Shown here: piece after piece, positions 18,219 to 25,958 of the stretch
Position numbering within the stretch: position 1 is the stretch's first letter
How the letters are laid out: each line of letters begins with the position of its first letter
Assembly: GCA_009844085.1 (NCBI GenBank)
Contig: VYCF01000062.1
Location: 1-52,048, forward strand
Source of the DNA: Gammaproteobacteria bacterium
GTDB lineage: Bacteria > Pseudomonadota > Gammaproteobacteria > Pseudomonadales > Pseudohongiellaceae
Direction of reading: 5' to 3'
Length of the DNA stretch: 52,048 nucleotides
Notes under the pieces: generated by a model
The model's database searches: none
What the model was told of the DNA's origin: nothing
Seen by the model: only the letters and a program-made list of their open reading frames with translations
Position numbers and translations under genes: made by a program

Positions 18219-19742
18219 CTAAACCGCCGGCATATCCGGTCTGCGCGCCAGATGGTCGGTGACCCGCTCCCAGCCCAGGGCGAATTCCAGCACCTTGCGG
18301 TCGCGGGCGAAGGGCCCCATGACCTGCATGCCCATGGGACGTCCGCCGGCGTCGAAGCCGGCCGGAACGTTGATCACGGGAATGCCGGCCAGACTGCCGC
18401 CGATGACCACTTCCATCCAGCGATGATAGGTATCCATGGCGCGGCCGTCGATCTCCGAAGGCCAGGGCGTGGTTTTCGGGAACGGAAATACCTGGGCCGT
18501 CGGCAACATCAGGAAATCGTAGCTCCCGAACAGCCGATTGACTTCAGCGTACCAGCGCCGTCTGATTGCATTGGCCCGATAGATGTCGTCGGCGCCGAGT
18601 TCGTAACCCATCTCGATTTCCCACACGAGTTCCGGCTTGAGCAGCGGCCGCAGATCCGAGTTTTCGTAGTACTCCCGCATGCCGATACGGCCCTGATTGC
18701 GCAGATCGAGCCAGCATTGGAACAATTCCGCCATGTCGAAGCGCGGCATTACCGGCTCGACGATGGCGCCATTGGCTTCCAGCGTCGCGAGATTGCTTTC
18801 GCACAATTCCATGATGCCGGGTTCCATTGCCAGGTAGCCTTCGTAGTCGCCCAGCCAGCCGATGCGCAGTCCGGCCGGTTCGAGCGGCCGATACTCGTCC
18901 GGTTCCGGCAGCGCCTGGCGCAATGCCGCCGGCTGCTCCGGCCCCGGCTCCATTGCCAGCGTGTGCAGCAGCCGGATGGTGTCCGCCGTGTTTCTTCCCA
19001 TCGGGCCGGAAGTCGACAAGGTGCGTGAGAACGGATCGTCGCCGCTGACCAGGCCGGCGCTGGGGCGAAAACCGATGACGTTATTGAAAGCGCCCGGGTT
19101 GCGCAGCGAGCCCATCATGTCGCTTCCGTCGGCGGTCGGCAGCATTTGCGTGGCCATGCCGCAGGCCGCGCCGCCGCTGCTGCCGCCGCTGGTCAGTTCC
19201 GGGTTGTAGGCGCAGCCCGTGGCGCCCCAGACCGGATTGTAGGATTGCGAGCCGAGTCCGAATTCGGGGACGTTGGTCTTGCCGATGAAAATCGCGCCCG
19301 CGGCGCGCATGCTCGCTGCCACAGCGCCGTCCTGTTCGGCGATGCGATCTTCGAACAGGGGCGAGCCGCTGGTGTAAGGCAGCCCGGCGGCGGGTGTGAG
19401 GTCCTTGACTGCATGAGGCATGCCATGCATCCAGCCGCGGTATTGTCCGCGCGCGAGCTCCGCATCCGCGGTTTCGGCAAGGGTCAGGCATTCATCGTCG
19501 GGCAGCATGCCGATGACGGCGTTGTATGCGGGGTTGTAACGGCGTATGCGTTCGAGATAGGCCCTCATGACTTCCACACAGCCCACTTGGCGGCTGGCGA
19601 TGGCGGTCGATAAATCGCCTGCGGAAAATGCCGTGATCTCCGCCGGCAGGGCGGCGGCGAAAGTGCGCCGCGTCGCGCCGCTCAGCGCGAGCGCGCCGAC
19701 TCCCATGTGAATGCCCGTGGCAAGGAAATCTCTTCGCTTCAT
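18219..19742 (-). CDS. Tat-exported amidase (amidase signature family)
   Basis: A 507-residue enzyme with a twin-arginine leader (MKRRDFLATGIHMGVGALAL). The amidase signature Ser-cisSer-Lys triad is complete: K113 in HAVKDLTPAAG, S188 in TSGGSSGGAACG and S212 in GSDMMGSLRNPGAFNN. Family members hydrolyse carboxamides to acid and ammonia; position 211 and the loop after it shape the substrate. Tat export implies it folds in the cytoplasm before reaching the periplasm. A small hypothetical gene starts upstream on the same strand and ends 4 bp before this start, so the two are probably co-transcribed. Confidence 0.9.
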   Translation of the reverse strand: MKRRDFLATGIHMGVGALALSGATRRTFAAALPAEITAFSAGDLSTAIASRQVGCVEVMRAYLERIRRYNPAYNAVIGMLPDDECLTLAETADAELARGQYRGWMHGMPHAVKDLTPAAGLPYTSGSPLFEDRIAEQDGAVAASMRAAGAIFIGKTNVPEFGLGSQSYNPVWGATGCAYNPELTSGGSSGGAACGMATQMLPTADGSDMMGSLRNPGAFNNVIGFRPSAGLVSGDDPFSRTLSTSGPMGRNTADTIRLLHTLAMEPGPEQPAALRQALPEPDEYRPLEPAGLRIGWLGDYEGYLAMEPGIMELCESNLATLEANGAIVEPVMPRFDMAELFQCWLDLRNQGRIGMREYYENSDLRPLLKPELVWEIEMGYELGADDIYRANAIRRRWYAEVNRLFGSYDFLMLPTAQVFPFPKTTPWPSEIDGRAMDTYHRWMEVVIGGSLAGIPVINVPAGFDAGGRPMGMQVMGPFARDRKVLEFALGWERVTDHLARRPDMPAV

Positions 19743-19746
19743 CGAT

Positions 19747-20157
19747 TTATCCGCTGGATTTGCCGTATTCGATTTCCACGCCGACCTGCACGATGCGCGG
19801 TTTATCCGCGCCGGCGACTCCCACGTACTGAAAGACCCGACTATCGAGTTCCCGGGGTTGCGGCGTCTGCACGACGATGGTTGTCTTGCCGGTCAGCAAG
19901 GCGGCGAAGGGCGCCGCTTGGGTGCCCGCCGAAGGGTCGAGCGGAAAGCGGAAGCCTTGCGGGTCGGCGCTGCTGTACTCGACTTCACCGTTTTCGTCGC
20001 TGACCCAGAATTCGGTTATCACGGATTGCGCGCAAATTTGCGCCAGCGCGGCGTTGACCTGATTTCGGTCGAATCCCGCCCGGTTTGCAGCGGAAACGTA
20101 TTGCGCCAGCAATTTCGCCGCCGCGATCATATACAAGGTGTGGTCTGTAGTTATCAT
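19747..20157 (-). CDS. Hypothetical protein, PAS/Cache-like sensor fold possible
   Basis: A 136-residue protein I do not recognise with certainty. It begins with a helix (LYMIAAAKLLAQYVSAANRA) and then has alternating strands typical of PAS/Cache single domains: VITEFWVSDENGEVEYSS, then RFPLDPSAGTQAAPFAALLT and KPRIVQVGVEIEYG at the end. No signal peptide, membrane segment or output domain is present, so if it senses a ligand it would act on a partner. It ends 4 bp before the Tat amidase start and probably shares its transcript. No catalytic residue can be named. Confidence 0.6.
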   Translation of the reverse strand: MITTDHTLYMIAAAKLLAQYVSAANRAGFDRNQVNAALAQICAQSVITEFWVSDENGEVEYSSADPQGFRFPLDPSAGTQAAPFAALLTGKTTIVVQTPQPRELDSRVFQYVGVAGADKPRIVQVGVEIEYGKSSG

Positions 20158-20184
20158 TTTTCACCCTGGCAAGAATTGCGGGAG

Positions 20185-20607
20185 TTAAAAAATCCATAGC
20201 TGTTGCGCCGCGAGCAAAATCCCGGCGGTGGTGGCGAGCGTAAACAGCACCAACCAGCACACGCGGAGCGGCATCCATGACAAAAAGGCGCGCAAGTGAG
20301 AAATTTCTTCCTTGAGTTCTGACGTGACCATGCCAATCTTGGCATTGACCTTGACGATCTCGCCTTTGACCTCGGTGATCTCACCTTTAACTCCGGCAAT
20401 CTCGCCTCTGAGTTCGGCGACCTCGCCTTTGACCTCGTCGACTTCGCCTTTCAATATGACCAAATCGGCCTTGGCGCCGAGATTTGCAACCTCCTCCTTG
20501 AAGGTTTCGTGAATCGCCCAAGCTATGGCGTCGGCCTGTGCCTGCTCCATTCCCGCTTCTCCGATCCGCCTGGCGACGGTCAAGCTGTCGTGTGAAGTAT
20601 GCTCCAT
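20185..20607 (-). CDS. DUF1640-like coiled-coil membrane protein, paralog 1
   Basis: A 140-residue protein. ATG 20607 follows AGGGAG at 7-bp spacing, the same arrangement as in its two paralogs. The N-terminal module (DSLTVARRIGEAGMEQAQAD, then AIAWAIHETFKEE) is the DUF1640/CCDC90-type motif. Then comes a coiled coil built of repeated VKGE(V/I)xEVKGE units and a C-terminal membrane helix (WLVLFTLATTAGILLAAQQL). Bacterial function is unknown; the mitochondrial relative MCUR1 scaffolds membrane complexes. Paralogs are at 21775 and 29961. About 80 bp of upstream leader is conserved, so the unit was duplicated with its promoter. Confidence 0.75.
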   Translation of the reverse strand: MEHTSHDSLTVARRIGEAGMEQAQADAIAWAIHETFKEEVANLGAKADLVILKGEVDEVKGEVAELRGEIAGVKGEITEVKGEIVKVNAKIGMVTSELKEEISHLRAFLSWMPLRVCWLVLFTLATTAGILLAAQQLWIF

Positions 20608-20688
20608 TGTCTGTCTCCCTATCAACAAAACGGAAAATTCTTAGTCGATAAGTCTATGAGCATTCGCGTAAATCGCAAGAATTCGGCG
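20608..20688 (-). promoter_or_regulatory. Conserved leader of DUF1640 paralog 1
   Basis: Minus-strand sequence beginning CGCCGAATT and ending TTGTTGATAGGGAG aligns with the leaders at 22192-22265 and 29879-29960. A shared TAGACT (20651-20656) in the -10 position, preceded 16 bp upstream by TTGCGA, suggests a common promoter. Confidence 0.45.
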
Positions 20689-20782
20689 AAAAAATGGAAG
20701 CGCGGGCGAACCTGAACCTTTTGAAAGCTCGAAAGCCTTTGGTCAAGCGGGTCGAGATCAAGAACCTCTGACTAAGCGGGAA

Positions 20783-21757
20783 TTACCTGCCTTGCAACAA
20801 GTGCAGCAGGGCCTGCGCCACAACGTCGGGCCGATGCGCGGGCAAGTCGTGGCCCGCGCCTTCCACGATCTGCCGGTCGATCAATTGCGTGAACCGGGCC
20901 TCGTCTCCGGCCGGGTTTCGCGCCGGGGGACCGAATCCGCTTTCGGCGGCCCGCAATACGATGGCCGGGACCGTAACCGGCGGACGTCCGGCAAGCAGGC
21001 GCTCGATTTCGGCGAACCGATCCTCCCCCGGCGCATTGCCGTGCCGGTGCCGGTAACTGTGGATCACGACATCGACGAAATCCGGATTGTCGAACGATGC
21101 CGCCGAAGCCGCATAGTCGGCGTCGGAATAAGTCCAACCCGGCGACCACGCATCCCAGAGCAGTCGAATGATGTCGTGCCGGTTTTCACGCAGGCCGCGC
21201 ACGCCCCGTTCGGTATTGAAATACCATTGATACCAGAGGCGCGATTCGAGCAGGGCCGGCGCCGGACCGCCCGGTTCGAGCGTGTTCTGCACCGAATAGC
21301 CGCCCATGGCGACGATCGCGCTGACGCGGCCGGGATGCAGGATGGCCGCGATATTGGCTGCGCGGTTGCCCCAGTCGAATCCGGCGATGGCGAATCGTTC
21401 GATCCCGATCGCGTCGGCGAAGTCGATCAGATCCTGCGCCAGCGCCGATTGCTGCGCCATGCGCGGCGCGGACGGATCGAGAAAGCGAGTCGGCCCGTAA
21501 CCGCGCAGATATGGCAGCAATACGCGATAGCCGGCTTCGCTCAAGCGCGGATGCACGCCGTCAAAGGAGCGCACGTCATAAGGAAAGCCATGCAGCAGGA
21601 TCACCGGGAAGCCGTCTTCCGGGCCATGCCGCTCGTACCCGATGCGCAATACCCCGGTTTCTACGAAGCTGATGTCCGCAGCAGGCTGGGAGTACGCTTC
21701 CATGCTTCCCGTGGCCAGAACGGCAATCACGCAGACTGCAGCAGCAAGCTTCTTCAT
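20783..21757 (-). CDS. Epoxide hydrolase-like alpha/beta hydrolase, secreted
   Basis: A 324-residue protein. I chose ATG 21757 because it gives a signal peptide (MKKLAAAVCVIAVLATGSME); longer readings run into the upstream coiled-coil gene. The core shows LLHGFPYDVRSFD (oxyanion HGFP), RGYGPTRF and the nucleophile elbow AGFDWGNRAA with Asp (D128) instead of Ser. An Asp nucleophile with GxDWG is the hallmark of epoxide hydrolases and haloalkane dehalogenases. The catalytic His is probably in GAGHDLPAHRP. Cap-domain residues WYQWYFNTERG support the epoxide-hydrolase branch. The substrate is unknown; export is uncommon for this branch. Confidence 0.83.
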   Translation of the reverse strand: MKKLAAAVCVIAVLATGSMEAYSQPAADISFVETGVLRIGYERHGPEDGFPVILLHGFPYDVRSFDGVHPRLSEAGYRVLLPYLRGYGPTRFLDPSAPRMAQQSALAQDLIDFADAIGIERFAIAGFDWGNRAANIAAILHPGRVSAIVAMGGYSVQNTLEPGGPAPALLESRLWYQWYFNTERGVRGLRENRHDIIRLLWDAWSPGWTYSDADYAASAASFDNPDFVDVVIHSYRHRHGNAPGEDRFAEIERLLAGRPPVTVPAIVLRAAESGFGPPARNPAGDEARFTQLIDRQIVEGAGHDLPAHRPDVVAQALLHLLQGR

Positions 21758-21774
21758 TGCCGCCTGCCCTTCGG

Positions 21775-22191
21775 TCATCCGAACAATAGTAAAGCCAGAC
21801 CGGAATTCCATAGCTGTTGCGCCGTCAGCAGCAGTCCGGCGGCGGTGGCGAGCGTCAACAGCATCCACCAGCACACGCGCAGCGGCATCCAGGATATTTC
21901 GGCGCGCAGACCGGTTAGTTCATCTTTGAATTCGGACCTGAACTCGGAAATTTCGGATTTGAGCTCCGACTTGACTGTGTCGATCTTGGCATCGACCTTG
22001 GCGATCTCACCTCTTACTTCGGCGATCTCGCCTTTCAATATGGCCCAATCGGACTTGGTGGCGAAATTTGCGGCTTCCTCCTTGAAGGTTTCGCGAATCG
22101 CCCAAACTATGGCGTCGGCCTGCGCCTGCTCCATTCCCGCTTCCCCGATCCGTCTGGCGACGGTCAAGCTGTCGTGCGAAGTATGCTCCAT
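21775..22191 (-). CDS. DUF1640-like coiled-coil membrane protein, paralog 2
   Basis: A 138-residue paralog of the genes at 20185 and 29961. The start is fixed by GGGAG at 7 bp from ATG 22191. The N-terminal DUF1640-like module (AIVWAIRETFKEEAANFATK) is followed by a coiled coil (EVRGEIAKVDAKIDTVKSEL) and a C-terminal helix (WWMLLTLATAAGLLLTAQQL). The last 40 residues are almost identical to paralog 3. It lies downstream of TonB receptor 1 just as paralog 3 lies downstream of TonB receptor 2, making the two arms of the locus mirror images. It ends 17 bp before the start of the epoxide hydrolase-like gene. Confidence 0.75.
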   Translation of the reverse strand: MEHTSHDSLTVARRIGEAGMEQAQADAIVWAIRETFKEEAANFATKSDWAILKGEIAEVRGEIAKVDAKIDTVKSELKSEISEFRSEFKDELTGLRAEISWMPLRVCWWMLLTLATAAGLLLTAQQLWNSGLALLLFG

Positions 22192-22265
22192 TATCCGGCT
22201 CCCTACCAACAAATCGAAGTTTTTCTTCGGGAGTCAGTTTAGGTGCTTTCGCCAAAAACACGCGA
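22192..22265 (-). promoter_or_regulatory. Conserved leader of DUF1640 paralog 2
   Basis: The segment aligns with the other two DUF1640 leaders; the GTTGGTAGGGAGCC just before the start is identical to paralog 3. A -10-like TAAACT (22236-22241) replaces TAGACT, and the hairpin CGAAG-AAAAA-CTTCG replaces CGAA-N7-TTCG of paralog 3. Confidence 0.4.
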
Positions 22266-22293
22266 TTTCGTAAGAAAGAATCTCCGTATCCGA

Positions 22294-22752
22294 TCATTGG
22301 ACTTCCTCGACAGTGACCCTGGCTTTTTCCATTGCGTCCCTGATGGCCTGATCTATGGCCTCCATGACACCATCGTTGAGAGTGCTGCTCCACTCATTCA
22401 TGTTTACTCCAGCCAGTGAGCCACCCGTATCCATGTAACCCCAGATGCCGAAGCCAGCCACGGCGCAGCTCAGGCTATTCTGCGATCTTCGATAGCCGAG
22501 GGAGCGCCGGTCGGTGGAGCAGACGTCCTCGGCATTCGAGGCAGTATTGAAAGCGGCGCCGATCTGGCCAGCAGCCTCAAGCAGATTGGCGCAGTCCAGT
22601 TCGTCCTGTTGAAGACAGTCCTGCACAAGCGCGGTGACTTGTTGAAAACCGAACGCAAGTTCCTCAAGGGTGGCGATTACTTCTTCTTCGTCCTGCGCCA
22701 AAGCAGACCAGGCCAAGGGGAAAAGCAATAAGACCACTATGGCGTATCTCAT
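22294..22752 (-). CDS. Small secreted protein of unknown function
   Basis: A 152-residue protein with signal peptide MRYAIVVLLLFPLAWSALAQ; GGAGAATCACC precedes the ATG. The mature part is mostly helical, with four cysteines (QDCLQQDELDC, EDVCS and LSCAV) that could form two disulfides, and a Gly-rich GFGIWGYMDTGGSLAG segment. The C-terminus is amphipathic (MEAIDQAIRDAMEKARVTVE). I do not recognise a family. It sits between TonB receptor 1 and DUF1640 paralog 2; the mirror arm at 29.8-29.9 kb has no counterpart. A terminator separates it from the receptor gene, so it needs its own promoter. Confidence 0.65.
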   Translation of the reverse strand: MRYAIVVLLLFPLAWSALAQDEEEVIATLEELAFGFQQVTALVQDCLQQDELDCANLLEAAGQIGAAFNTASNAEDVCSTDRRSLGYRRSQNSLSCAVAGFGIWGYMDTGGSLAGVNMNEWSSTLNDGVMEAIDQAIRDAMEKARVTVEEVQ

Positions 22753-22793
22753 GGTGATTCTCCAGTTCGTGCCGGCGCAATGGCGCAGAGCAC

Positions 22794-22824
22794 AAAAAAA
22801 GGGGCGGTCAAATGACCGCCCCTT
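22794..22824 (-). terminator. Rho-independent terminator of TonB receptor 1
   Basis: Stem GGGGCGGTC (22801-22809) and GACCGCCCC (22814-22822) with a 4-nt loop. On the minus strand it is followed by seven T (A-run at 22794-22800). It lies 38 bp after the receptor stop. Confidence 0.88.
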
Positions 22825-22861
22825 GATTTTCCTGCTACTGGATTGAACCAGCTCCGGATTA

Positions 22862-25537
22862 CTAGAAGTCGACAGTCAGACGACCGTAGTAATACGCTCC
22901 CTGCCAATCCATGCCGGTTGCCGACTCCCAAAGTCGTCCGCAACAGGTGTCGCCGATAACTCCCTGGGCAGGATACTCGTCGAACGCGTTCCTCGCTCCA
23001 AGCGACAAACGGAACGTGTCGTTGAAGCGGTATTGCCCTTCGATATCGGTGTACCAGGTGGGGTCGAAATGCTGATAGCGCAAACCGAGGGCATCGCTTC
23101 CTCCCGTATTGGAGTTGGTCGACTCTCCGTAGTAGCTCACGCGACCGATCAGCGTGAGCTGGTTCAACTCGTGTCGGGCCGTAATTACGCCGCGCCAGTT
23201 CGGATCGTAGTTCTCGAAGTCGTGCTGGGCTTCGTTGTTCAGATACCTGCCCACAACCGAGCGATCGGTGTCGAACTTGTTCTCGCTGAAGTTGAACGAG
23301 GCGGTCACGGTGGTCGTACCCATTTCGCCCCACTCAAACGGCGCAGTCGCCACAATATCCACACCCTGGGTGCTGGTGTTGAAGCCGTTGGTGAAGTAAA
23401 ACACACCGCCGATCGAGTTGGCGCCAGCCACTCCGGCCGCATCGAGCGCAAGAAAGTTCTGATATGCCTCACCGGAGTTGGGATCGGTGGAAACGCTCCT
23501 GGTCGAAATCGCCCGGGTGCGATCCTCCACGTCTATGCGGAAGAAGTCCACCGTTAAATCGATGGTTTCAAGCAATTGCGCCGTGAACCCGAAAGTGAGA
23601 TTTTCAGACTTTTCGGGCTTCAGCGGAACTGCGCCAAGGGCCTGGGCCACCGGCCCGCCCGCAGGAAACAGTCCGGTTGCCACCGGAAAGCCTTGGGGCA
23701 GTCTCGTCGACACGTTGGTGGTGCCCTGCTGGCCTGGGGTCGGCGCGCGGAAAGCGGTGCCGATCGAGCCGCGAACGCCGAAATTATCGGTCACGTCGAG
23801 TTGGGCCGCCAATTTCCACACGAGTTCCGCGTCGAAGTCGTCGTAGTCCTCGTAACGAACCGCGGCTTGCAGAAAAAGCTCGTCGGTAACGTCACCGCTT
23901 ATGTCGCCATAAAGCCCGTAGGAGTTTCGCTCGTAGACATCGGAGAACTGCGGAGAATAACCGGGGAAGCCATTGGAACCGACGCCCACGACGTTCCAGA
24001 CAGGATCGTTACTGTTGGCGCAATCCAGGCCAGCCACCGCCATCCCTTTTTCAGTCGGCGTGTCGCCGTTGCAGAAACCGTGCGGATCCCGGGTTGCGTA
24101 GGGACCGGCGCGATAGGAATCTTCCTCACCCTGCACCACGTCATAAGACTCGTCCATCCAAGAAGCGCCGAATGCCAACAGTGCGCCGTTGTCGAGTTCA
24201 TAAGTGAAGTCCGCCTGCAACTGGGTCTCGCTGTTGATCAGGTCGCCCGGGCGGAACGAGGTCGGAGAATCCGGCCCCATGGAAGGGTTGATGGTGTTCT
24301 TCAGCGTGTACTGGATTTCGCTTTCGCCGCTGCGGACGCTGAAATCGTAGCCGAGACCGTTGTCCATCTCACCGCGGATGCCGCCGACGATGGAAACGTC
24401 GCGCACGTCGCCGAAGAAGCGAGGCGTGAAGCCGCCGGGATGCTTCTCAAGCGGGAAGTAGACCGAACCGTCTGGCTCGCGCAATTCCTCGATCGTGCCG
24501 TTGTAAGGATAACGATAGAAGAAGCTGCCGTTGCTGCTGCTGTCGGAAAAGTTGCCGAAGCCATAGAGTTCGTTGTTGCCGTCGAGATCGACACCGGCGT
24601 TGAAGAACACTCGGGCCGCTTCCGCGTCGGGCTGACCCCAGGGCTGCACCACGTCGCCGTCGCCGATATTGGCCATGTGGGTGCTGGACAGGAAGGCCTG
24701 ATTATCCATTCCATAGTGGAGCCGCGTGGCGGGATTGCCGTTCCAGCCCACGCCCCGGATCTGACTCGCGCTACTGGCGTTCACAAAGCTGTTCCAACTC
24801 GGATCGTTGCGGTTCAGACAGAACCATCCTTCGCAATACTGGTTCGAGCGGGTGGTCTGGTCGGCTTCGTAGAATTCGCCCGAAATGCTGAGGAATCCGT
24901 CGTCGCCCAGGGGCAGGCCGATGTTGCCCTGCACCGTGGTCGATGCGCCGTCGCCTTCGCTGTATTGGCCGGTGTCGATGCTGACGCTGCCGCCTTCGCG
25001 GTTTTCCTTGAGCAGGAAGTTGATCACGCCGGCGATGGCGTCGGAGCCGTATTGCGCCGCCGCGCCGTCGCGCAGAACCTCGATGTTCTGGATCGCCACA
25101 GCGGGGATCGTCGCCATGTCGGGGCCTTGCGTGCCCGAACCGCCGATGGCCACGAGGGCCGCCCGGTGGCGCCGCTTGGAATTCACCAGCACCAGCGTCT
25201 TGTCGGTGGGCAGACCGCGCAGGGACGCCGGACGAATGAACGAGGCGCCGTCGGAAATCGGCTGACGCGAGATGTTGAAGGACGGCACCAGCGTTTTGAT
25301 GATGTCGTTGGTGTCGGTGTAGGAAATCGCCTCGATTTCCGCGGCGCTGAAAACGTCGACGGGAACCGGCGAATCCGTTACGGTTCGCGGCCGGCCGCGT
25401 GCGCCGGTCACGATGATCTCTTCGAGATCGGCCGCGTCTTCCTGCGCCAGCGCCATCGGCGCGTAAACCGCGGGAGCCATGAGAGCCAGCGCTATCGCGG
25501 GCGACAGCAGTCTGGCTGTCTTGTTTCGTCTGAGCAT
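22862..25537 (-). CDS. TonB-dependent receptor 1 of a mirror-image pair
   Basis: An 891-residue receptor with signal sequence LLSPAIALALMAPAVYAPMA, TonB-box region DLEEIIVTGARG, a plug with SLRGLPTDKTLVLVNSKRR and IEVLRDGAAAQYGSDAIAG, and a barrel ending YYYGRLTVDF. The large size and plug fit receptors for bulky oligomers or peptides rather than siderophores; that is inference. It is a close paralog of the receptor at 27106: signal and TonB box are identical and the plug nearly so, while the regions after NQYC-GWFCL and around ATRDPHGFCNGDTPTEKG are unrelated, as expected for surface loops. It points away from paralog 2 with a recombinase between them. A good promoter lies at 25653-25681 and a terminator at 22794. 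Confidence 0.92.
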   Translation of the reverse strand: MLRRNKTARLLSPAIALALMAPAVYAPMALAQEDAADLEEIIVTGARGRPRTVTDSPVPVDVFSAAEIEAISYTDTNDIIKTLVPSFNISRQPISDGASFIRPASLRGLPTDKTLVLVNSKRRHRAALVAIGGSGTQGPDMATIPAVAIQNIEVLRDGAAAQYGSDAIAGVINFLLKENREGGSVSIDTGQYSEGDGASTTVQGNIGLPLGDDGFLSISGEFYEADQTTRSNQYCEGWFCLNRNDPSWNSFVNASSASQIRGVGWNGNPATRLHYGMDNQAFLSSTHMANIGDGDVVQPWGQPDAEAARVFFNAGVDLDGNNELYGFGNFSDSSSNGSFFYRYPYNGTIEELREPDGSVYFPLEKHPGGFTPRFFGDVRDVSIVGGIRGEMDNGLGYDFSVRSGESEIQYTLKNTINPSMGPDSPTSFRPGDLINSETQLQADFTYELDNGALLAFGASWMDESYDVVQGEEDSYRAGPYATRDPHGFCNGDTPTEKGMAVAGLDCANSNDPVWNVVGVGSNGFPGYSPQFSDVYERNSYGLYGDISGDVTDELFLQAAVRYEDYDDFDAELVWKLAAQLDVTDNFGVRGSIGTAFRAPTPGQQGTTNVSTRLPQGFPVATGLFPAGGPVAQALGAVPLKPEKSENLTFGFTAQLLETIDLTVDFFRIDVEDRTRAISTRSVSTDPNSGEAYQNFLALDAAGVAGANSIGGVFYFTNGFNTSTQGVDIVATAPFEWGEMGTTTVTASFNFSENKFDTDRSVVGRYLNNEAQHDFENYDPNWRGVITARHELNQLTLIGRVSYYGESTNSNTGGSDALGLRYQHFDPTWYTDIEGQYRFNDTFRLSLGARNAFDEYPAQGVIGDTCCGRLWESATGMDWQGAYYYGRLTVDF

Positions 25538-25622
25538 TATCTTTCCCCTAACAGAACTACGGAATTTTGAGTTGCCCGTTCAGTAGGCGGGCTACGTGTT
25601 GCCAATTACCAGTTACAGGCAT

Positions 25623-25646
25623 TCCTGATAACTGGAATTATCGAGA
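25623..25646. promoter_or_regulatory. Inverted-repeat site 1: candidate recombination site or operator
   Basis: On the minus strand arms TCTCGATAA and TTATCAGGA flank the spacer TTCCAG (7 of 9 arm positions pair). The same arms and spacer occur at 26991-27016 in the opposite orientation. The site lies exactly where transcription from the 25653-25681 promoter should begin. Its two possible roles are a crossover site for the adjacent tyrosine recombinase or an operator/leader hairpin. Confidence 0.5.
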
Positions 25647-25652
25647 GCAGAG

Positions 25653-25681
25653 AGGATAGCTTGTCTGTGATTGGCAGTCAA
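25653..25681 (-). promoter_or_regulatory. Sigma70 promoter of TonB receptor 1
   Basis: Minus-strand TTGACT (25676-25681), 17-bp spacer, TATCCT (25653-25658). The predicted start falls at about 25646, at the edge of inverted-repeat site 1. It is the best promoter I found in the accessory locus. Confidence 0.65.
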
Positions 25682-25769
25682 ACCAAAGTGTGAGAAGTTT
25701 CAGGATGGCTTAGCTCATTGAATATTTTCATATTTTTAGGAAATATGAACAATCGCTTAACGGATTTTC

Positions 25770-25940
25770 CTACGAAAATGACTGGCGGGCCGTCAGACGG
25801 CGGAGTGCATTCAGCTCGCGATAACTGATTGGCGCCGGCGCAAAGACGCCCCCCGGACGAATTCGGGGAAATCTCCGGCTTCGCGCATCTTCAATTTCAG
25901 GAAGTAAAATTTCGTGCTTCCGTGGCGGTTCTCCTTCCAT
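25770..25940 (-). CDS. Possible 56-residue protein downstream of the recombinase
   Basis: An ATG 18 bp after the recombinase stop opens 56 codons: an acidic start (ILLPEIEDARSRRF) and a basic, helical end (ISYRELNALRRLTARQSFS). The ribosome-binding site is weak (GGAA). Position resembles a small excisionase or accessory factor gene co-transcribed with a recombinase, but no HTH can be identified. It may be non-coding or the tail of a decayed gene. Confidence 0.3.
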   Translation of the reverse strand: MEGEPPRKHEILLPEIEDARSRRFPRIRPGGVFAPAPISYRELNALRRLTARQSFS

Positions 25941-25958
25941 TCATCGGTTCCGTTTCCA

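Larger units (their letters stand above)
25538..25769. other. Upstream region of TonB receptor 1 (part of a 420-bp gap between larger genes)
   Basis: From 25538 to the recombinase stop at 25959 no ORF of 60 or more residues is supported. On the minus strand it holds, in order toward the receptor, a possible 56-residue ORF (25770-25940), an AT-rich stretch (25710-25760), a sigma70 promoter (25653-25681), an inverted-repeat site (25623-25646), a GCCCG/CGGGC hairpin (about 25579-25595) and the leader TTAGGGGAAAG just before the ATG, identical to that of receptor 2. Confidence 0.6.

Noticed and set aside
20690..20782. Possible fifth copy of the structured repeat
   Set aside because: It has AAAGC-like words but not the stem I core CGGCGCAGCCG, the stem order or the GCCAGGGATGGC box.
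20792..22273. 493-codon open frame on the plus strand
   Set aside because: It crosses two clear minus-strand genes (hydrolase and DUF1640 paralog 2) and their boundary, which a real gene would not do in this layout.
23576..25570. 664-codon open frame antisense to TonB receptor 1
   Set aside because: The reverse frame of a high-GC gene; the same pattern appears antisense to receptor 2. No start site or domain.
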